Origin: Cryobacterium mannosilyticum | GTDB taxonomy: Bacteria > Actinomycetota > Actinomycetes > Actinomycetales > Microbacteriaceae | Direction: 5' to 3' | DNA length: 64,000 nt | Assembly: GCF_004402705.1 (NCBI RefSeq) | Contig: NZ_SOFM01000035.1 | Span: 1 to 64,000, forward strand | Shown here: positions 1 to 8,910 of the stretch, piece after piece | Position numbering within the stretch: position 1 is the stretch's first letter | Layout: each line of letters begins with the position of its first letter | Translations under genes and position numbers: made by a program | Notes under the pieces: model-generated | What the model saw: only the letters and a program-made list of their open reading frames with translations | Database searches by the model: none | What the model was told of the DNA's origin: nothing

Positions 1-1
1 C

Positions 2-550
2 ACGGACCCCGACTCCCGCCTGATGCATACCCGAAACGGCTTCGTTCAGGCCTATAACGGGCAGGTAGCCACCGCGGATGACCAACTCATCATCGCCGTT
101 GAAGCAGTCACGGACCCAAACGATCAGGGCCAACTCATCCCCATGATGGACCACGTCAAAGCCAATCTGGAACGCTGCCAGGCCGAAACACCCCGCACCG
201 ATCTCTCGGTCGGTGTCGTCGTGGCCGATAACGGCTACCTCTCCAACGAGAACGTCGAGGCGGACGGCTACGACCGGTTGCTCGCTCCCGGACGCGGCAC
301 GATGAAAGACGGCGTCTGGGTCGGCTCGATCGTCGGCCGGACGGGCGAGGCCATCTCCCGCTCAGCGGAAACCATGATCAACAAGCTCGCGGAGCCCGNG
401 AATGCGTTCCTCAAAGACCGTCGCGGGCTTCGCCAATTCGCGTGCCGCGGACAGCAAGCAGCCAACGCCGAACTCCACTTCGCAGCCCTGACCACCAACC
501 TCATGAAACTCTTCACCGCCGGGCTCACCGCGGCACCCACCATCACCTAG
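2..550 (+). mobile_element. IS transposase, C-terminal fragment (IS1182-like), cut by window edge
   Basis: The reading frame is open from base 2, so the 5' part lies outside the window; the ATG at 23 is internal. The protein begins with a DPDSRLM-type motif and a YNGQVA stretch, typical of the DDE core of IS1182/IS5-like transposases (family knowledge). It ends with EPxNAF, KDRRGLRQF and an NLMKLF tail like the end of such enzymes. The segment between the MINKL region and EPxNAF looks shorter than in relatives, suggesting an internal deletion or an assembly collapse. Base 399 is an unresolved n (codon GNG, probably GTG, Val). An IS copy with an ambiguous base at an edge is typical of a repeat that broke the assembly. 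Probably not functional as seen here. Confidence 0.75.
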
Positions 551-826
551 ACCGGCCCAGCCGGGGCCCGGAACCACCGCGAGAACCGGCCATCCGAACG
601 ACCAACCGGCCATCACAGCGCCCGATCGCCCGCGCCGACACCAGCCCATCGACATCCGACATGGGACTGAGCGCTGGCCTCGGATCGCCAGCCTCCAATA
701 ATCAACAGGCTCAGGAACGCGCGCCCGCTTCCCCAACATGCGCCGCGACGGCATGGGGGCCGCCGCGCCGGGACTCGGGCGCGCGAACGGAAGCTCGCGC
801 CGGGCGCGCGAAGTCCCCCCGGCAGG

Positions 827-1210
827 TCAGACGATGAGGCTGCCGAGGCCGAACATGAAGATGTCCGCGGAGAGCGCGGCGACCAGGCACAGGCCCACGA
901 GCAGCAGGAGCGCCTGGACGCCGGCCGAGCGGGCGCGGCCGAACCGGATCGCGAGCGCGAAGACCGCGACGGGCAGCAGCACGCCGGCGATCAGGAGCCC
1001 CCAGCCGAATCCGCTCAGGGTGGTGTCGAGGCTCTGGGCTGCGAGGTTGAGTCCGACCAGGTTGCCGACACCCTCCCACGCGTCGTAGGCGTAGAACAGC
1101 CCGAAGACGATGGCGATGGTGAGGAAGAGCCAGCGCGGGGTGCCGCCCGGCGTGCCGCGTGGTGTGGCGACGACCTTGCCGGCACCCGGAGTTGCGTCGG
1201 TCGCGCTCAT
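827..1210 (-). CDS. Small membrane protein, unknown function
   Basis: 127 residues with a polar N-terminus rich in Thr, Pro and Gly (about 1-25), then three hydrophobic segments: about 27-46, 65-88 and 98-120. I do not recognise a family. Its ATG overlaps the stop of the upstream gene by four bases (ATGA at 1207-1210), so the two are almost certainly translationally coupled and may form one membrane unit. No signal peptide cleavage site, metal-binding motif or enzymatic motif is visible. Confidence 0.65.
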   Translation of the reverse strand: MSATDATPGAGKVVATPRGTPGGTPRWLFLTIAIVFGLFYAYDAWEGVGNLVGLNLAAQSLDTTLSGFGWGLLIAGVLLPVAVFALAIRFGRARSAGVQALLLLVGLCLVAALSADIFMFGLGSLIV

Positions 1211-1740
1211 GAGATTCCCCCGGCGTTGATGATGAACGGCAGCGGCGCGAGCAGGACGACGCCCAGCAGCAGCAGACCGAGCCTGGCCCGAGGCCTGGTG
1301 CGGGTCAGCCAGAACGTCGCGCCGAACCAGACCGCGGGCGCTGCGACGGCGAGATAGAGTCCGAGCGAGAACATGAACTGCCCGACGGCGTCCGACAGCG
1401 GATTGTCGATCCGGGAGATGCCGATGAACCAGCCGATCGTGTAGAGCAGGTAGACCCCGCCGAACACGCCGAGGGCGATCAGGGCGAAGGAACTGGCCGG
1501 CGCGGCGGCCGCAGCGGCCGCTTCGGCGGCTTCCTGCGCCTCGACGGCGGATGCCGGCCCGGTGACGGTCCAGCCCTCGGGCGGCGGGGCCACGGGCGGT
1601 ACGTCTGGCCCGTTCCCTGCGCCGTCCCCGCCGGTGTCCCCGGGGGCCGTTCCGGTGCCCGTCTGCAGGGTCGGGTCGTCGTCGCCGGCCCAGCCCAAGG
1701 CGTCGTCCCGGTTGTCGTCGCCGGAGTTTCCAGAAGTCAT
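1207..1740 (-). CDS. Membrane protein with acidic N-terminal tail, unknown function
   Basis: 177 residues. The frame is open further upstream, but the ATG at 1740 is preceded by a good ribosome binding site (GGAGA, 3 bases before the ATG) and gives a natural start, MTSGNSGDD. The first half is disordered, acidic and Gly/Pro/Ala-rich, with a WAGDDDPTL motif near residue 18. It is followed by an Ala-rich stretch and three hydrophobic segments near residues 76-97, 112-134 and 150-172. It is coupled to the next membrane protein by an ATGA overlap. Function unknown; a two-subunit membrane complex is an inference only. Confidence 0.65.
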   Translation of the reverse strand: MTSGNSGDDNRDDALGWAGDDDPTLQTGTGTAPGDTGGDGAGNGPDVPPVAPPPEGWTVTGPASAVEAQEAAEAAAAAAAPASSFALIALGVFGGVYLLYTIGWFIGISRIDNPLSDAVGQFMFSLGLYLAVAAPAVWFGATFWLTRTRPRARLGLLLLGVVLLAPLPFIINAGGIS

Positions 1741-1796
1741 TTCTCCAGCGTACCGATCCGCCGAGTTTATCCCCGACTGCGCAACTGTTACCGACG

Positions 1797-1834
1797 CGGA
1801 CGAATGTCGCCGGTACGCCGGCAACATTCGTCCG
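1797..1834. terminator. Long hairpin, likely terminator of the alcohol dehydrogenase gene
   Basis: Arms 1797-1813 and 1818-1834 pair over 17 positions with a single mismatch and a 4-base loop. The hairpin lies 12 bases past the stop of the minus-strand dehydrogenase. There is no U-tract, which is common for terminators in high-GC actinobacteria. Confidence 0.6.
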
Positions 1835-1846
1835 ACCGGGGAACGG

Positions 1847-2914
1847 TTACGCCATCCGGCTCCGGCTGATCACGACTTTCAGCGCCTTGGTTTCCGCCGC
1901 GCGGGAGAACGTGTCGTACGCCTCGAGGACTTGGTCGAACCCGAACCGGTGGGTGGTCAGCGCCCCGGCGGGGATCTTGCCCCGGGCGACCAGTTTCAGC
2001 AGCATGGGGGTGCTGTTGGTGTTGACCAGACCCATACTGATGTTGATGTTCTGGATCCACAGGTCCTCCAGGTGCAGTTCGACGGGCTTGCCGTGCACGC
2101 CCACGTTGGCGACGTTGCCGCCGGGGCGCACGACGTCGACCGCCATCGTGAACGTCTCCGGGATGCCGACCGCCTCGATGGCGACGTCAACGCCCGCGCC
2201 GTCGGTCAACGCCAGCACCTGCTGCTTCCAGTCGTGGCTGCCGGAGACGACGGCATCCGTCGCCCCGAACAGGCGTGCCTGCTCGAGCCGGTTCTCGTCG
2301 GTGTCGATGGCGATGATCGTTCCGGCGCCGCAGAGCCCGGCCGTGGCGATGGCGGCGAGGCCGACCGGCCCGGCGCCGATCACGGCCACCACATCGCCCG
2401 GCTTGACCCGGCCGTACTGCACCCCGATCTCGAAGCCCGTCGGCAGGATGTCCGAGAGCATGACGGCCTCCTCGTCGCTGACGCCCGGAGGGATCCGGTG
2501 GAGGGAGTTCTCCGCGTACGGCACGCGCACGAACTCAGCCTGGGTGCCGTCGATCAGGTGGCCGAACACCCAGCCGATGCCGGACTGTCCTTCGTCGCCG
2601 AGGCAGTGCGAGTAGAGCCCGAGCTTGCAGTTGGCACAGTGCCCGCACGACTTGATGCAGGAGATGATGACCCGGTCGCCGACCGCGAGGCTGCTCACCG
2701 CGGAGCCCACGGCCGTAATCGTGCCGACGCCTTCATGGCCGAGGATCCGGCCGACCTGCACTGCCGGCACGTCGCCCTTCAGAATGTGCAGGTCCGTGCC
2801 GCAGATTGTCGTCGTTTCAACTCGCACGATGGCGTCGGTGGCATGCACGATCTCCGGATCCGGAACGTCCTGCCAGGTCTTCTTGCCCGGACCGCCATAA
2901 ACCAGTGCCTTCAC
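1847..2914 (-). CDS. Zinc-dependent alcohol dehydrogenase, MDR superfamily
   Basis: 355-residue NAD(P)-dependent medium-chain dehydrogenase. Catalytic zinc ligands are visible as Cys38 (ICGTDLH) and His60-Glu61 (GHEG). The structural-zinc lobe has four cysteines in the pattern CGHCANC...C near residues 94-108. The Rossmann motif is GAGPVGLAA. The frame runs open far upstream (antisense to a hydrolase), but the real start is the GTG at 2914, with GGGGAG seven bases before it. It resembles the alcohol/threonine/polyol dehydrogenase branch with a conserved ILGHEGVG motif; the substrate cannot be fixed from sequence. It stands alone and is followed by a strong hairpin. Confidence 0.85.
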   Translation of the reverse strand: MKALVYGGPGKKTWQDVPDPEIVHATDAIVRVETTTICGTDLHILKGDVPAVQVGRILGHEGVGTITAVGSAVSSLAVGDRVIISCIKSCGHCANCKLGLYSHCLGDEGQSGIGWVFGHLIDGTQAEFVRVPYAENSLHRIPPGVSDEEAVMLSDILPTGFEIGVQYGRVKPGDVVAVIGAGPVGLAAIATAGLCGAGTIIAIDTDENRLEQARLFGATDAVVSGSHDWKQQVLALTDGAGVDVAIEAVGIPETFTMAVDVVRPGGNVANVGVHGKPVELHLEDLWIQNINISMGLVNTNSTPMLLKLVARGKIPAGALTTHRFGFDQVLEAYDTFSRAAETKALKVVISRSRMA

Positions 2915-3004
2915 GGTGACTCCCCGATTCTCGATACTGACGTCGTTCCGGGCATCCGCCCGAACGCTGCTTAACGTACTCCCGGACCCGGCGCCGGGCG
3001 GGGA

Positions 3005-3010
3005 TACGAT
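3005..3010 (+). promoter_or_regulatory. Candidate -10 element (TACGAT) of a leaderless promoter
   Basis: TACGAT matches the actinobacterial TANNNT -10 motif and ends exactly 6 bases before the ATG of the hydrolase at 3017. Transcription would begin at or next to the start codon, which explains the absence of a well-placed Shine-Dalgarno. Confidence 0.45.
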
Positions 3011-3016
3011 CCATCC

Positions 3017-3946
3017 ATGACGGATCCCGAGTCCCGAAATCCCTTCGCCCTGCCCGGGGCCGAGAAACCACGCGCCGGACGGTACGACATCAACGGATGC
3101 CGGCTGTACGCGGAGGTGCGCGGCACCGGTCCGGCGATCCTCATCATCGGTGCCTGCAGCGATGACGCGGAGATGTTCGCGCCAATCGCCGAACGGCTGA
3201 GCGGATTCACCGTCGTCACCTACGATTTGCGCGGCACCCTGCGCAGCAGCAGCGACGGCTGGCCCTGCGGCGGAGCGCAACATGCCGACGATGCCGCCGA
3301 GTTGATCCGAAGTCTCGGGCTGGGCGGCGCCCATGTCTTCGGCGCGAGCGCCGGAGGAATCGTGGCGCTGCAGCTGGCCCTCCGACACGCCGATCTCGTG
3401 CGTCGGGTGCTCGTGTTCGAGCCGGGCTACTTCCAGCATTCGGAGTCCGGACAAGCCCTCGCTGCCAGGGCAGGGGCGAACGTCGACCGACACCTCGCCG
3501 CGCATCCCGGCGATTTTGCCGGCGCCATGGCCGCGCTGTCCCAGGCCGTCCAGGTGGCCCGGTCCGGAGACGAGCAGGCGCCGGACACATCGGGGCTGCT
3601 CGATGCCCCGGAAGGACTCGAGTGGTACGCGGCGCGAGGCGCGGCCCTGGCCGAGAACTTCATCCGGGGCGATCTTCCGCTGACCGCCGAGACCGTCGAC
3701 CCGGCCGCCCTCGCCGGCTCGGGCGCCGACATCCGCTTCGCCTGCGGCGACAGGTCTCATCCCGTGTTCCGGGGCATCGCCTCGGAGCTGGCCCGGATCC
3801 GCAGACGGCCAGGCTCGACCGATCCCGAACGGCCCGACCTGCTCGACGGCGTGGGCCACATGGTCTACTTCGCGCCGGAGCCGGTCGCCGCATACATCCG
3901 GGACCGCTGCGCCTGGCGCGCTTCTCCCCAGGACCAGCCGGGGTAA
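3017..3946 (+). CDS. Alpha/beta hydrolase
   Basis: 309 residues with an alpha/beta-hydrolase fold. The nucleophile elbow GASAGG places the catalytic Ser at residue 111. The likely catalytic His is His281 in GVGHMVYF. The strand before the elbow holds YDLRGT, as in haloperoxidase-like and esterase-like members. Soluble, no signal peptide. It is divergent from the alcohol dehydrogenase gene. The start has no clear ribosome binding site but has a TACGAT -10-like hexamer six bases upstream. Substrate unknown; esterase, lactonase or C-C hydrolase are all possible. Confidence 0.8.
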   Translation: MTDPESRNPFALPGAEKPRAGRYDINGCRLYAEVRGTGPAILIIGACSDDAEMFAPIAERLSGFTVVTYDLRGTLRSSSDGWPCGGAQHADDAAELIRSLGLGGAHVFGASAGGIVALQLALRHADLVRRVLVFEPGYFQHSESGQALAARAGANVDRHLAAHPGDFAGAMAALSQAVQVARSGDEQAPDTSGLLDAPEGLEWYAARGAALAENFIRGDLPLTAETVDPAALAGSGADIRFACGDRSHPVFRGIASELARIRRRPGSTDPERPDLLDGVGHMVYFAPEPVAAYIRDRCAWRASPQDQPG

Positions 3947-4085
3947 GGCCAGGCTCCTGCGGGTCGGCCCGCCCGAATTCGAACGCAACCGTTACCCATT
4001 CAGACAACTGTTGCCCGCGTGCCGGCCACTTTTGTCCGAATAGGAGACAGTTGCACGACACTCGTGGAAGCGGATGGGGAAAGGC

Positions 4086-5399
4086 TCAGACCGTGAAGGC
4101 GTCGGCCCGCGCCGTCCCGTCGTAGCCGCCCGCGGGTGCGGCCAGCCCGAACAGCGCCCCCACCGTTGGCGCCACATCGATCGTGCGGGCGGGCTGGGAG
4201 GACACCCCGGTGGAGACTCTCGGACTCCCGCCGGCCACGAAGAAGGGAATCGGTTCGGTGGCCGGATGCCCGTGGTTGCCCGGGATCGGATTCGACGCGA
4301 TGTAGGGATCGGAGAACCGCCAGCCGGCCCGACAGAACGCGACCAGGTCCCCCGCCTCCGGACCCAGTCGCAGGTCGCCAGGGTCAGAAACGGACAGGAC
4401 CCCGGGGTGCGCGGCGACGAGGCCGCGCACATCGGCCAGGCCGGCATCCCGAGCGCGGAGTGGCCCCGTCCAGGAGAGCAGGTCGGCCCCGCCGTTCTGG
4501 GCGATGGCGATCTGCTCGCGCAGGTCCGCACGGCCGGAGAGGATCTGATCGACGGAAATGACGTTCGATGGGATGGACCAGTCCATCGAATGGTCGGCGA
4601 GCACGATCAGCACGCTGCTCTGCCAGGTGCCCGCCGCGACGAGGTGGTCCACGAATCGGCCGACCTGGTTGTCGGTGTCGGCCAGGGCGGCGGTCCGGGC
4701 CGCCTGCAGGGTTGTGCCGGAGACGTCCGAGTGCCCGACGCGGTCAACGTCGCCGAGGTTCGTGAACACGAAGTCCGGATCGACGCCGTCGACCATGGCG
4801 ATCAGCGCATCCATCGTGAACTTGTCCGGCGCGTGGCCGGTCACCGGGAGGAGCGGGGACGGCTCCCAGCGGTAGGTGGCGCGCTCGCCGAAGATGCCGA
4901 AGAGATAGCGCTTGCTGAGGACGGAGCCTGTCGAGAAGCCCTCATCCCTGAGCCTGTCCAGCAGGGTCGGGAATCGCAGGTCGGTCGGCCGGTCCAGGTC
5001 GCGCACGACGGCCTCGGCGCGGTCGTAGACCGAGTTGGCCGGCACCCCGGATCGGTCCGGGCGAACGCCGGTCATCATCATCACGTGGTTCGGGATGGTC
5101 TCCATGACCGGCAGGGAGCGGGCAGCGGGGAAGTTGGTCCCGGCGCCGCGGAGAGCCGCCAGGCGCGGGGTCAGTGCCGACGTGATCTCATCCGGCCTGC
5201 AGCCGTCGACGACCAGCACATAGACGCGGGTGCGTGGACCCGGCGCCGTCGCAGCGGCCGCGCGCGCGGGGGCGGGGAGCGCGGTCCCCGCCGCGACGGA
5301 CAGTAGGACGGAGGCGCCACCGGCCGCGGCCAGTCTGAGGAACTGGCGGCGGTCGGCAGCCGGGAAGCCCGCGGGCGAAGGGGGCTGGGCGGCGTTCAC
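4086..5399 (-). CDS. Tat-exported alkaline phosphatase family protein (type I phosphodiesterase/nucleotide pyrophosphatase-like)
   Basis: 437 residues from the GTG at 5399. The N-terminus has a twin-arginine signal: DRRQFLRLA, then a hydrophobic stretch and an ARAAAA cleavage region, so the mature enzyme is extracellular and folds before export. The core carries the VLVVDGCRPDE and TNFPAARSLPVMETIPNHVMM-type motifs of the phosphodiesterase/pyrophosphatase branch of the alkaline phosphatase superfamily (metal-binding Asp and Thr nucleophile region), and later the metal ligands LADHSMDW and GNHGH. It overlaps the preceding gene by four bases (GTGA), so the two phosphatases are co-translated. 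A longer frame beginning at 5441 is open but is less likely. Confidence 0.85.
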   Translation of the reverse strand: MNAAQPPSPAGFPAADRRQFLRLAAAGGASVLLSVAAGTALPAPARAAAATAPGPRTRVYVLVVDGCRPDEITSALTPRLAALRGAGTNFPAARSLPVMETIPNHVMMMTGVRPDRSGVPANSVYDRAEAVVRDLDRPTDLRFPTLLDRLRDEGFSTGSVLSKRYLFGIFGERATYRWEPSPLLPVTGHAPDKFTMDALIAMVDGVDPDFVFTNLGDVDRVGHSDVSGTTLQAARTAALADTDNQVGRFVDHLVAAGTWQSSVLIVLADHSMDWSIPSNVISVDQILSGRADLREQIAIAQNGGADLLSWTGPLRARDAGLADVRGLVAAHPGVLSVSDPGDLRLGPEAGDLVAFCRAGWRFSDPYIASNPIPGNHGHPATEPIPFFVAGGSPRVSTGVSSQPARTIDVAPTVGALFGLAAPAGGYDGTARADAFTV

Positions 5400-7060
5400 A
5401 GGACGCGGCTGACGGCCTGGGTGCCCGCGGCGACCTGCCACGAGGTGGACAAAGTACTGGTCGCCGCGCGGTTGGTGCGCTCGGAGAGCACGTACCAGTC
5501 CATCCGCAGGGCGCCCGGCGTGACCTCGAGCACGGAGAACCCGTGCGAGTCGAAGTCCAGGTACTTCACGTGCGGATTCGCGCCCTTGAAGGCCTCCTCG
5601 ACGGCGACGGATGACGTCCGTGGCGGCGTCCCCAGGATGTCGTCCAGATTGTCGCTGGTCACCGACGTGCAGACCAGTTCGGCGGCCACGGACGCGCCGT
5701 TCGACGGGTAGGTCAGCGGATCCGCCGGCACATCGCAGGCCCAGCCGGAGTGGATGTCCCCGGTGAGGAAGACCGCGTCCGTGATGGCGTTATCGCGGAG
5801 GTGGCTGATCACCCGGCTGCGGTCAGCCGTGTACCCGTCCCACTGGTCCACGTTGTAGGGGACGCCGTCGATCGTGGTGGTGCCCAGGAGCTGTTCGACC
5901 GCGCCGACTTCCTGCCCGCTGAGCGTGGAGGGGAAGCGCACCGGGGAGATCATGACGGGATTGCCGATGAGCTTCCACTGGGTGGCCGGCGAGGAGAAGC
6001 CGCCGAGCAGCCAGTCCATCTGCGCGTCACCGGTGAGGGTCCGGTCCGGGCTGCCGATCGCGGGGTCGACGACGCTGGACGCCTGCCGGCTTCGGTACGT
6101 GCGCAGGTCCAGCATGGAGATGCTGGCCAGGGTGCCGAACTCGAAACGCCGGTAGATGTGCCCGCCAGGCTCGAAGCGCACCGGCATCCACTCGGCGTAC
6201 GCCTGCTTGGATGCGTCGCGCCGGGTCGCCCAGGCGCCTTCCGCACCTTCCGTGTGGTTCTCCGCCCCGCCCGACCAGGCGTCGTTGGCGAATTCGTGGT
6301 CGTCCCAGGTGACCACGAACGGAACCGCCGCGTGCAGGGCTTGCAGGTCGAGGTCGGTTTTGTACTGCGCGTGGCGGCGGCGGTAGTGCGACAGTGTGGT
6401 CATCTCGACCGCCGGATCATGCGGCCGCACGACGACGTCCCGCGCCTGGTACTCGCCGGGGGCATACTCGTACAGGTAGTCGCCGAGGTGCAGGACCACA
6501 TCCAGGTCGCCGCGATCCGCGAGGTAACGATAGGCCGAGAAGTACCCGGCCTGCCAGTTGGCGCAGGAGACCACACCCATGCGCAGCCGGTCCACCGCGG
6601 CCCCGGCAGCGGGTGCCGTGCGTGTCCGACCCGTCGCCGACGTCACCCCGGATGCCGAGAACCGGTACCAGTACGCGGTGCCGGGCTTCAGCCCCCCTGG
6701 AATCACCTTGACCGTGTGGTCGCGAGCGGGTCCGGTCCGGACGGACCCGCGGGCCGCCATCCGCAGGAAGCCGGAGTCCTCGGCCACCTCCCAGCTCACG
6801 GTGACGTCGGGGCCAAGGCCCGAGCCCGGCGCCGCATCCGGCGTCGGGGTGATGCGCGTCCAGAGCAGCACGCTGCTCGGCAACGGGTCACCCGACGCAA
6901 CACCGTGCCGGAATCCGGCCGTTGTGGTGGCAGCGGCGGCGTGGGCTGGCAGCGTGCCCGCCGTCGTCGCGGCGGCACCGGCAAATGCGATGACGCCGGC
7001 GGATCGCAGCAGGTCACGTCGATTGAAAGGGCTCATACCCCCAGTCTGGGGGTGCCTCAT
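5396..7060 (-). CDS. phoD: Alkaline phosphatase D family protein (PhoD-like), Tat-exported
   Basis: 554 residues if started at the ATG at 7060, which has an excellent ribosome binding site (GGAGGG, 6 bases upstream). An ATG at 7036 gives 546 residues and sits behind a small GC hairpin. The signal is twin-arginine, NRRDLLRS, followed by an Ala-rich hydrophobic segment and an AHAAAA cleavage region. An N-terminal fibronectin-like domain is followed by the PhoD catalytic region, with LHLGDYLYEY, TWDDHEFANDAW and FLTGDIHSGW metal-binding motifs (family: calcium/iron-dependent phosphodiesterase). It probably releases phosphate from extracellular phosphodiesters. It forms an operon with the second Tat phosphatase and suggests a phosphate-scavenging role. 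Confidence 0.9.
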   Translation of the reverse strand: MRHPQTGGMSPFNRRDLLRSAGVIAFAGAAATTAGTLPAHAAAATTTAGFRHGVASGDPLPSSVLLWTRITPTPDAAPGSGLGPDVTVSWEVAEDSGFLRMAARGSVRTGPARDHTVKVIPGGLKPGTAYWYRFSASGVTSATGRTRTAPAAGAAVDRLRMGVVSCANWQAGYFSAYRYLADRGDLDVVLHLGDYLYEYAPGEYQARDVVVRPHDPAVEMTTLSHYRRRHAQYKTDLDLQALHAAVPFVVTWDDHEFANDAWSGGAENHTEGAEGAWATRRDASKQAYAEWMPVRFEPGGHIYRRFEFGTLASISMLDLRTYRSRQASSVVDPAIGSPDRTLTGDAQMDWLLGGFSSPATQWKLIGNPVMISPVRFPSTLSGQEVGAVEQLLGTTTIDGVPYNVDQWDGYTADRSRVISHLRDNAITDAVFLTGDIHSGWACDVPADPLTYPSNGASVAAELVCTSVTSDNLDDILGTPPRTSSVAVEEAFKGANPHVKYLDFDSHGFSVLEVTPGALRMDWYVLSERTNRAATSTLSTSWQVAAGTQAVSRVL

Positions 7061-7302
7061 GGCCGCCCTCCGGGCTTTCGCGGCCCGTTCACCCGCTGTT
7101 CCCCCAAGGTTCGTCCGTCGTCCACGCCCCGCCGGGATTCCTCGGATGCACCCTGCGTCGCGGCGAGAAGTGGTCGGCCGGACCGACGCGGAGCAGGCCG
7201 GCAGCGGCGACGGCCACGAGGGCGAACGCGGACGGCGACACGGACGGCCTTGAAGGCCGACCCTGTCGCCGAGAAGTACCCTGTGGTTACCGCGCGGGTC
7301 GC

Positions 7303-8331
7303 TTAGCGCGCGGCTTCGCCGTCGACGTAGTCGTCGTCGGACGAGGCGTTCCACGCGAACAGCTTGCGCAGTTCACGGCCGGTGGCCTCGATCGGGTGCT
7401 CTTCGCCCTTCTTGCGCAGCGCGAGGAACTCGGGTGCGCCGGCGTCCTGGTCCTTGATGAACCGGTCGGCGAACGCGCCGCTCTGGATGTCGGCGAGAAC
7501 GGCCTTCATGTTCTCCTTGACGTGCGGGTCGATCACGCGCGGGCCGGAGACGTAGTCGCCGTACTCGGCGGTGTCGGAGACGCTCCAGCGCTGCTTGGCG
7601 ATGCCGCCCTCCCACATCAGGTCGACGATGAGCTTGAGCTCGTGCAGCACCTCGAAGTAGGCGACCTGCGGCTGGTAGCCGGCCTCGGTGAGAACCTCGA
7701 AGCCGTACTGGATCAGCTGCGACGCGCCGCCGCAGAGCACGGCCTGCTCGCCGAACAGGTCGGTTTCGGTCTCTTCGGTGAAGGTGGTCTTGATGCCGGC
7801 GGCGCGGAGCCCGCCGATCGCCTTCGCGTAGCTGAGGGTGAGCGGCCAGGCCGCACCCGAGGCATCCTTCTCGACGGCGACGATGACGGGAACGCCACGG
7901 CCGGCCTCGTACTCGCGGCGCACGGTGTGGCCCGGTCCCTTGGGGGCGACCATGACGACGTCGACGCCCGCCGGGGGCGTGATGTAACCGAAGCGGATGT
8001 TGAAGCCGTGACCGAAGACGAGGGCCTTGCCCTCGGCGAGGTTGGGTTCGATGTCGTCGGTGAACAGGTGGCGCTGCACCTGGTCGGGGGCGAGGACGAC
8101 GATCACGTCGGCCCACTGGGAGGCCTCCGCGGCACTGAGCACCGTGAAGCCGGCCTCTTCGGCCTTGGCCTTCGACTTCGAGCCTTCCTTGAGGCCGATG
8201 ACGACCTTGACACCCGAGTCGCGGAGGTTCTGGGCGTGGGCGTGACCCTGGGAGCCGTAGCCGATGACAGCCACCTTCTTGCCCTGGATGATCGAGAGGT
8301 CAGCGTCTTTGTCGTAGTAAATCTCAGACAC
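7303..8331 (-). CDS. ilvC: Ketol-acid reductoisomerase, class I
   Basis: 342 residues, the usual class I length. It converts acetolactate or acetohydroxybutyrate to the dihydroxy acid using NADPH and magnesium, in valine, isoleucine and leucine synthesis. The nucleotide-binding loop GYGSQGHA lies at residues 24-31, followed by the EGSKSKAKAE cofactor-specificity region. The knotted C-terminal domain has FGEQAVLCGG and the metal-binding Glu residues near YFEVLHELKLIVDLMWEGG. The start is GTG with AAGGAGAA nine bases upstream. It is the last gene of ilvD-ilvB-ilvN-ilvC, 67 bases after ilvN. Confidence 0.97.
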   Translation of the reverse strand: MSEIYYDKDADLSIIQGKKVAVIGYGSQGHAHAQNLRDSGVKVVIGLKEGSKSKAKAEEAGFTVLSAAEASQWADVIVVLAPDQVQRHLFTDDIEPNLAEGKALVFGHGFNIRFGYITPPAGVDVVMVAPKGPGHTVRREYEAGRGVPVIVAVEKDASGAAWPLTLSYAKAIGGLRAAGIKTTFTEETETDLFGEQAVLCGGASQLIQYGFEVLTEAGYQPQVAYFEVLHELKLIVDLMWEGGIAKQRWSVSDTAEYGDYVSGPRVIDPHVKENMKAVLADIQSGAFADRFIKDQDAGAPEFLALRKKGEEHPIEATGRELRKLFAWNASSDDDYVDGEAAR

Positions 8332-8398
8332 GAGTAAATGTTCTCCTTGTTGTTGTCGGTGGTCGAGCTTGCCGAGATCCCCAGGATCTCCGGTGTGG

Positions 8399-8908
8399 TT
8401 AGTTTTTGTAGACGCGCTCGGTGATCGATTTCGACCCGCGGCCGATGGCGACCAGACCCGATTGCGCGATCTCCTTGATCCCGTAGGGTTCGAGCACCCG
8501 CAGCAGCGCCTGGGTCTTCCCGGAGTCGCCGGTGACCTCGATCACCACCGCATCGATTCCGACGTCGACGACACGGGCCCGGAACAGGGTGACCGCCTCG
8601 AGCACCTGGGACCTGGTCGTGTTGTCGGCGCGCACCTTGACCAGCAGGTGTTCGCGCTGCACGGACTGCGACGGGTCGAGTTCGACGATCTTGATCACGT
8701 TGATCAGCTTGTTCAGCTGCTTCGTGACCTGCTCGAGCGGGAGGTCTTCGACGTCGACGAGGATCGTGATCCGGGAGAGGCCTTCGATCTCGGTACGACC
8801 GACGGCGAGGCTCTCGATGTTGAATCCGCGGCGGGCGAAGAGGCCGGCGACGCGCGTCAGCAGGCCCGGCTTGTCCTCGACGAGGAGGCTGAGAACGTGG
8901 GAGCTCAT
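8399..8908 (-). CDS. ilvN: Acetolactate synthase small (regulatory) subunit
   Basis: 169 residues with two ACT-type domains. The N-terminal ACT domain reads HVLSLLVEDKPGLLTRVAGLFARRGFN in part, the valine-binding fold that gives feedback inhibition and activates the large subunit (family knowledge). The C-terminal domain has GDSGKTQALLRVLEPYGIKEIA. Only two bases separate the ilvB stop from this ATG, so the two subunits are coupled in translation, fitting their 1:1 complex. Confidence 0.96.
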   Translation of the reverse strand: MSSHVLSLLVEDKPGLLTRVAGLFARRGFNIESLAVGRTEIEGLSRITILVDVEDLPLEQVTKQLNKLINVIKIVELDPSQSVQREHLLVKVRADNTTRSQVLEAVTLFRARVVDVGIDAVVIEVTGDSGKTQALLRVLEPYGIKEIAQSGLVAIGRGSKSITERVYKN

Positions 8909-8910
8909 GG

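Noticed and set aside
2915..3988. Extension of the alcohol dehydrogenase frame to 713 residues
   Set aside because: The extra part is antisense to the alpha/beta hydrolase and has no dehydrogenase features; GTG 2914 has a good RBS.
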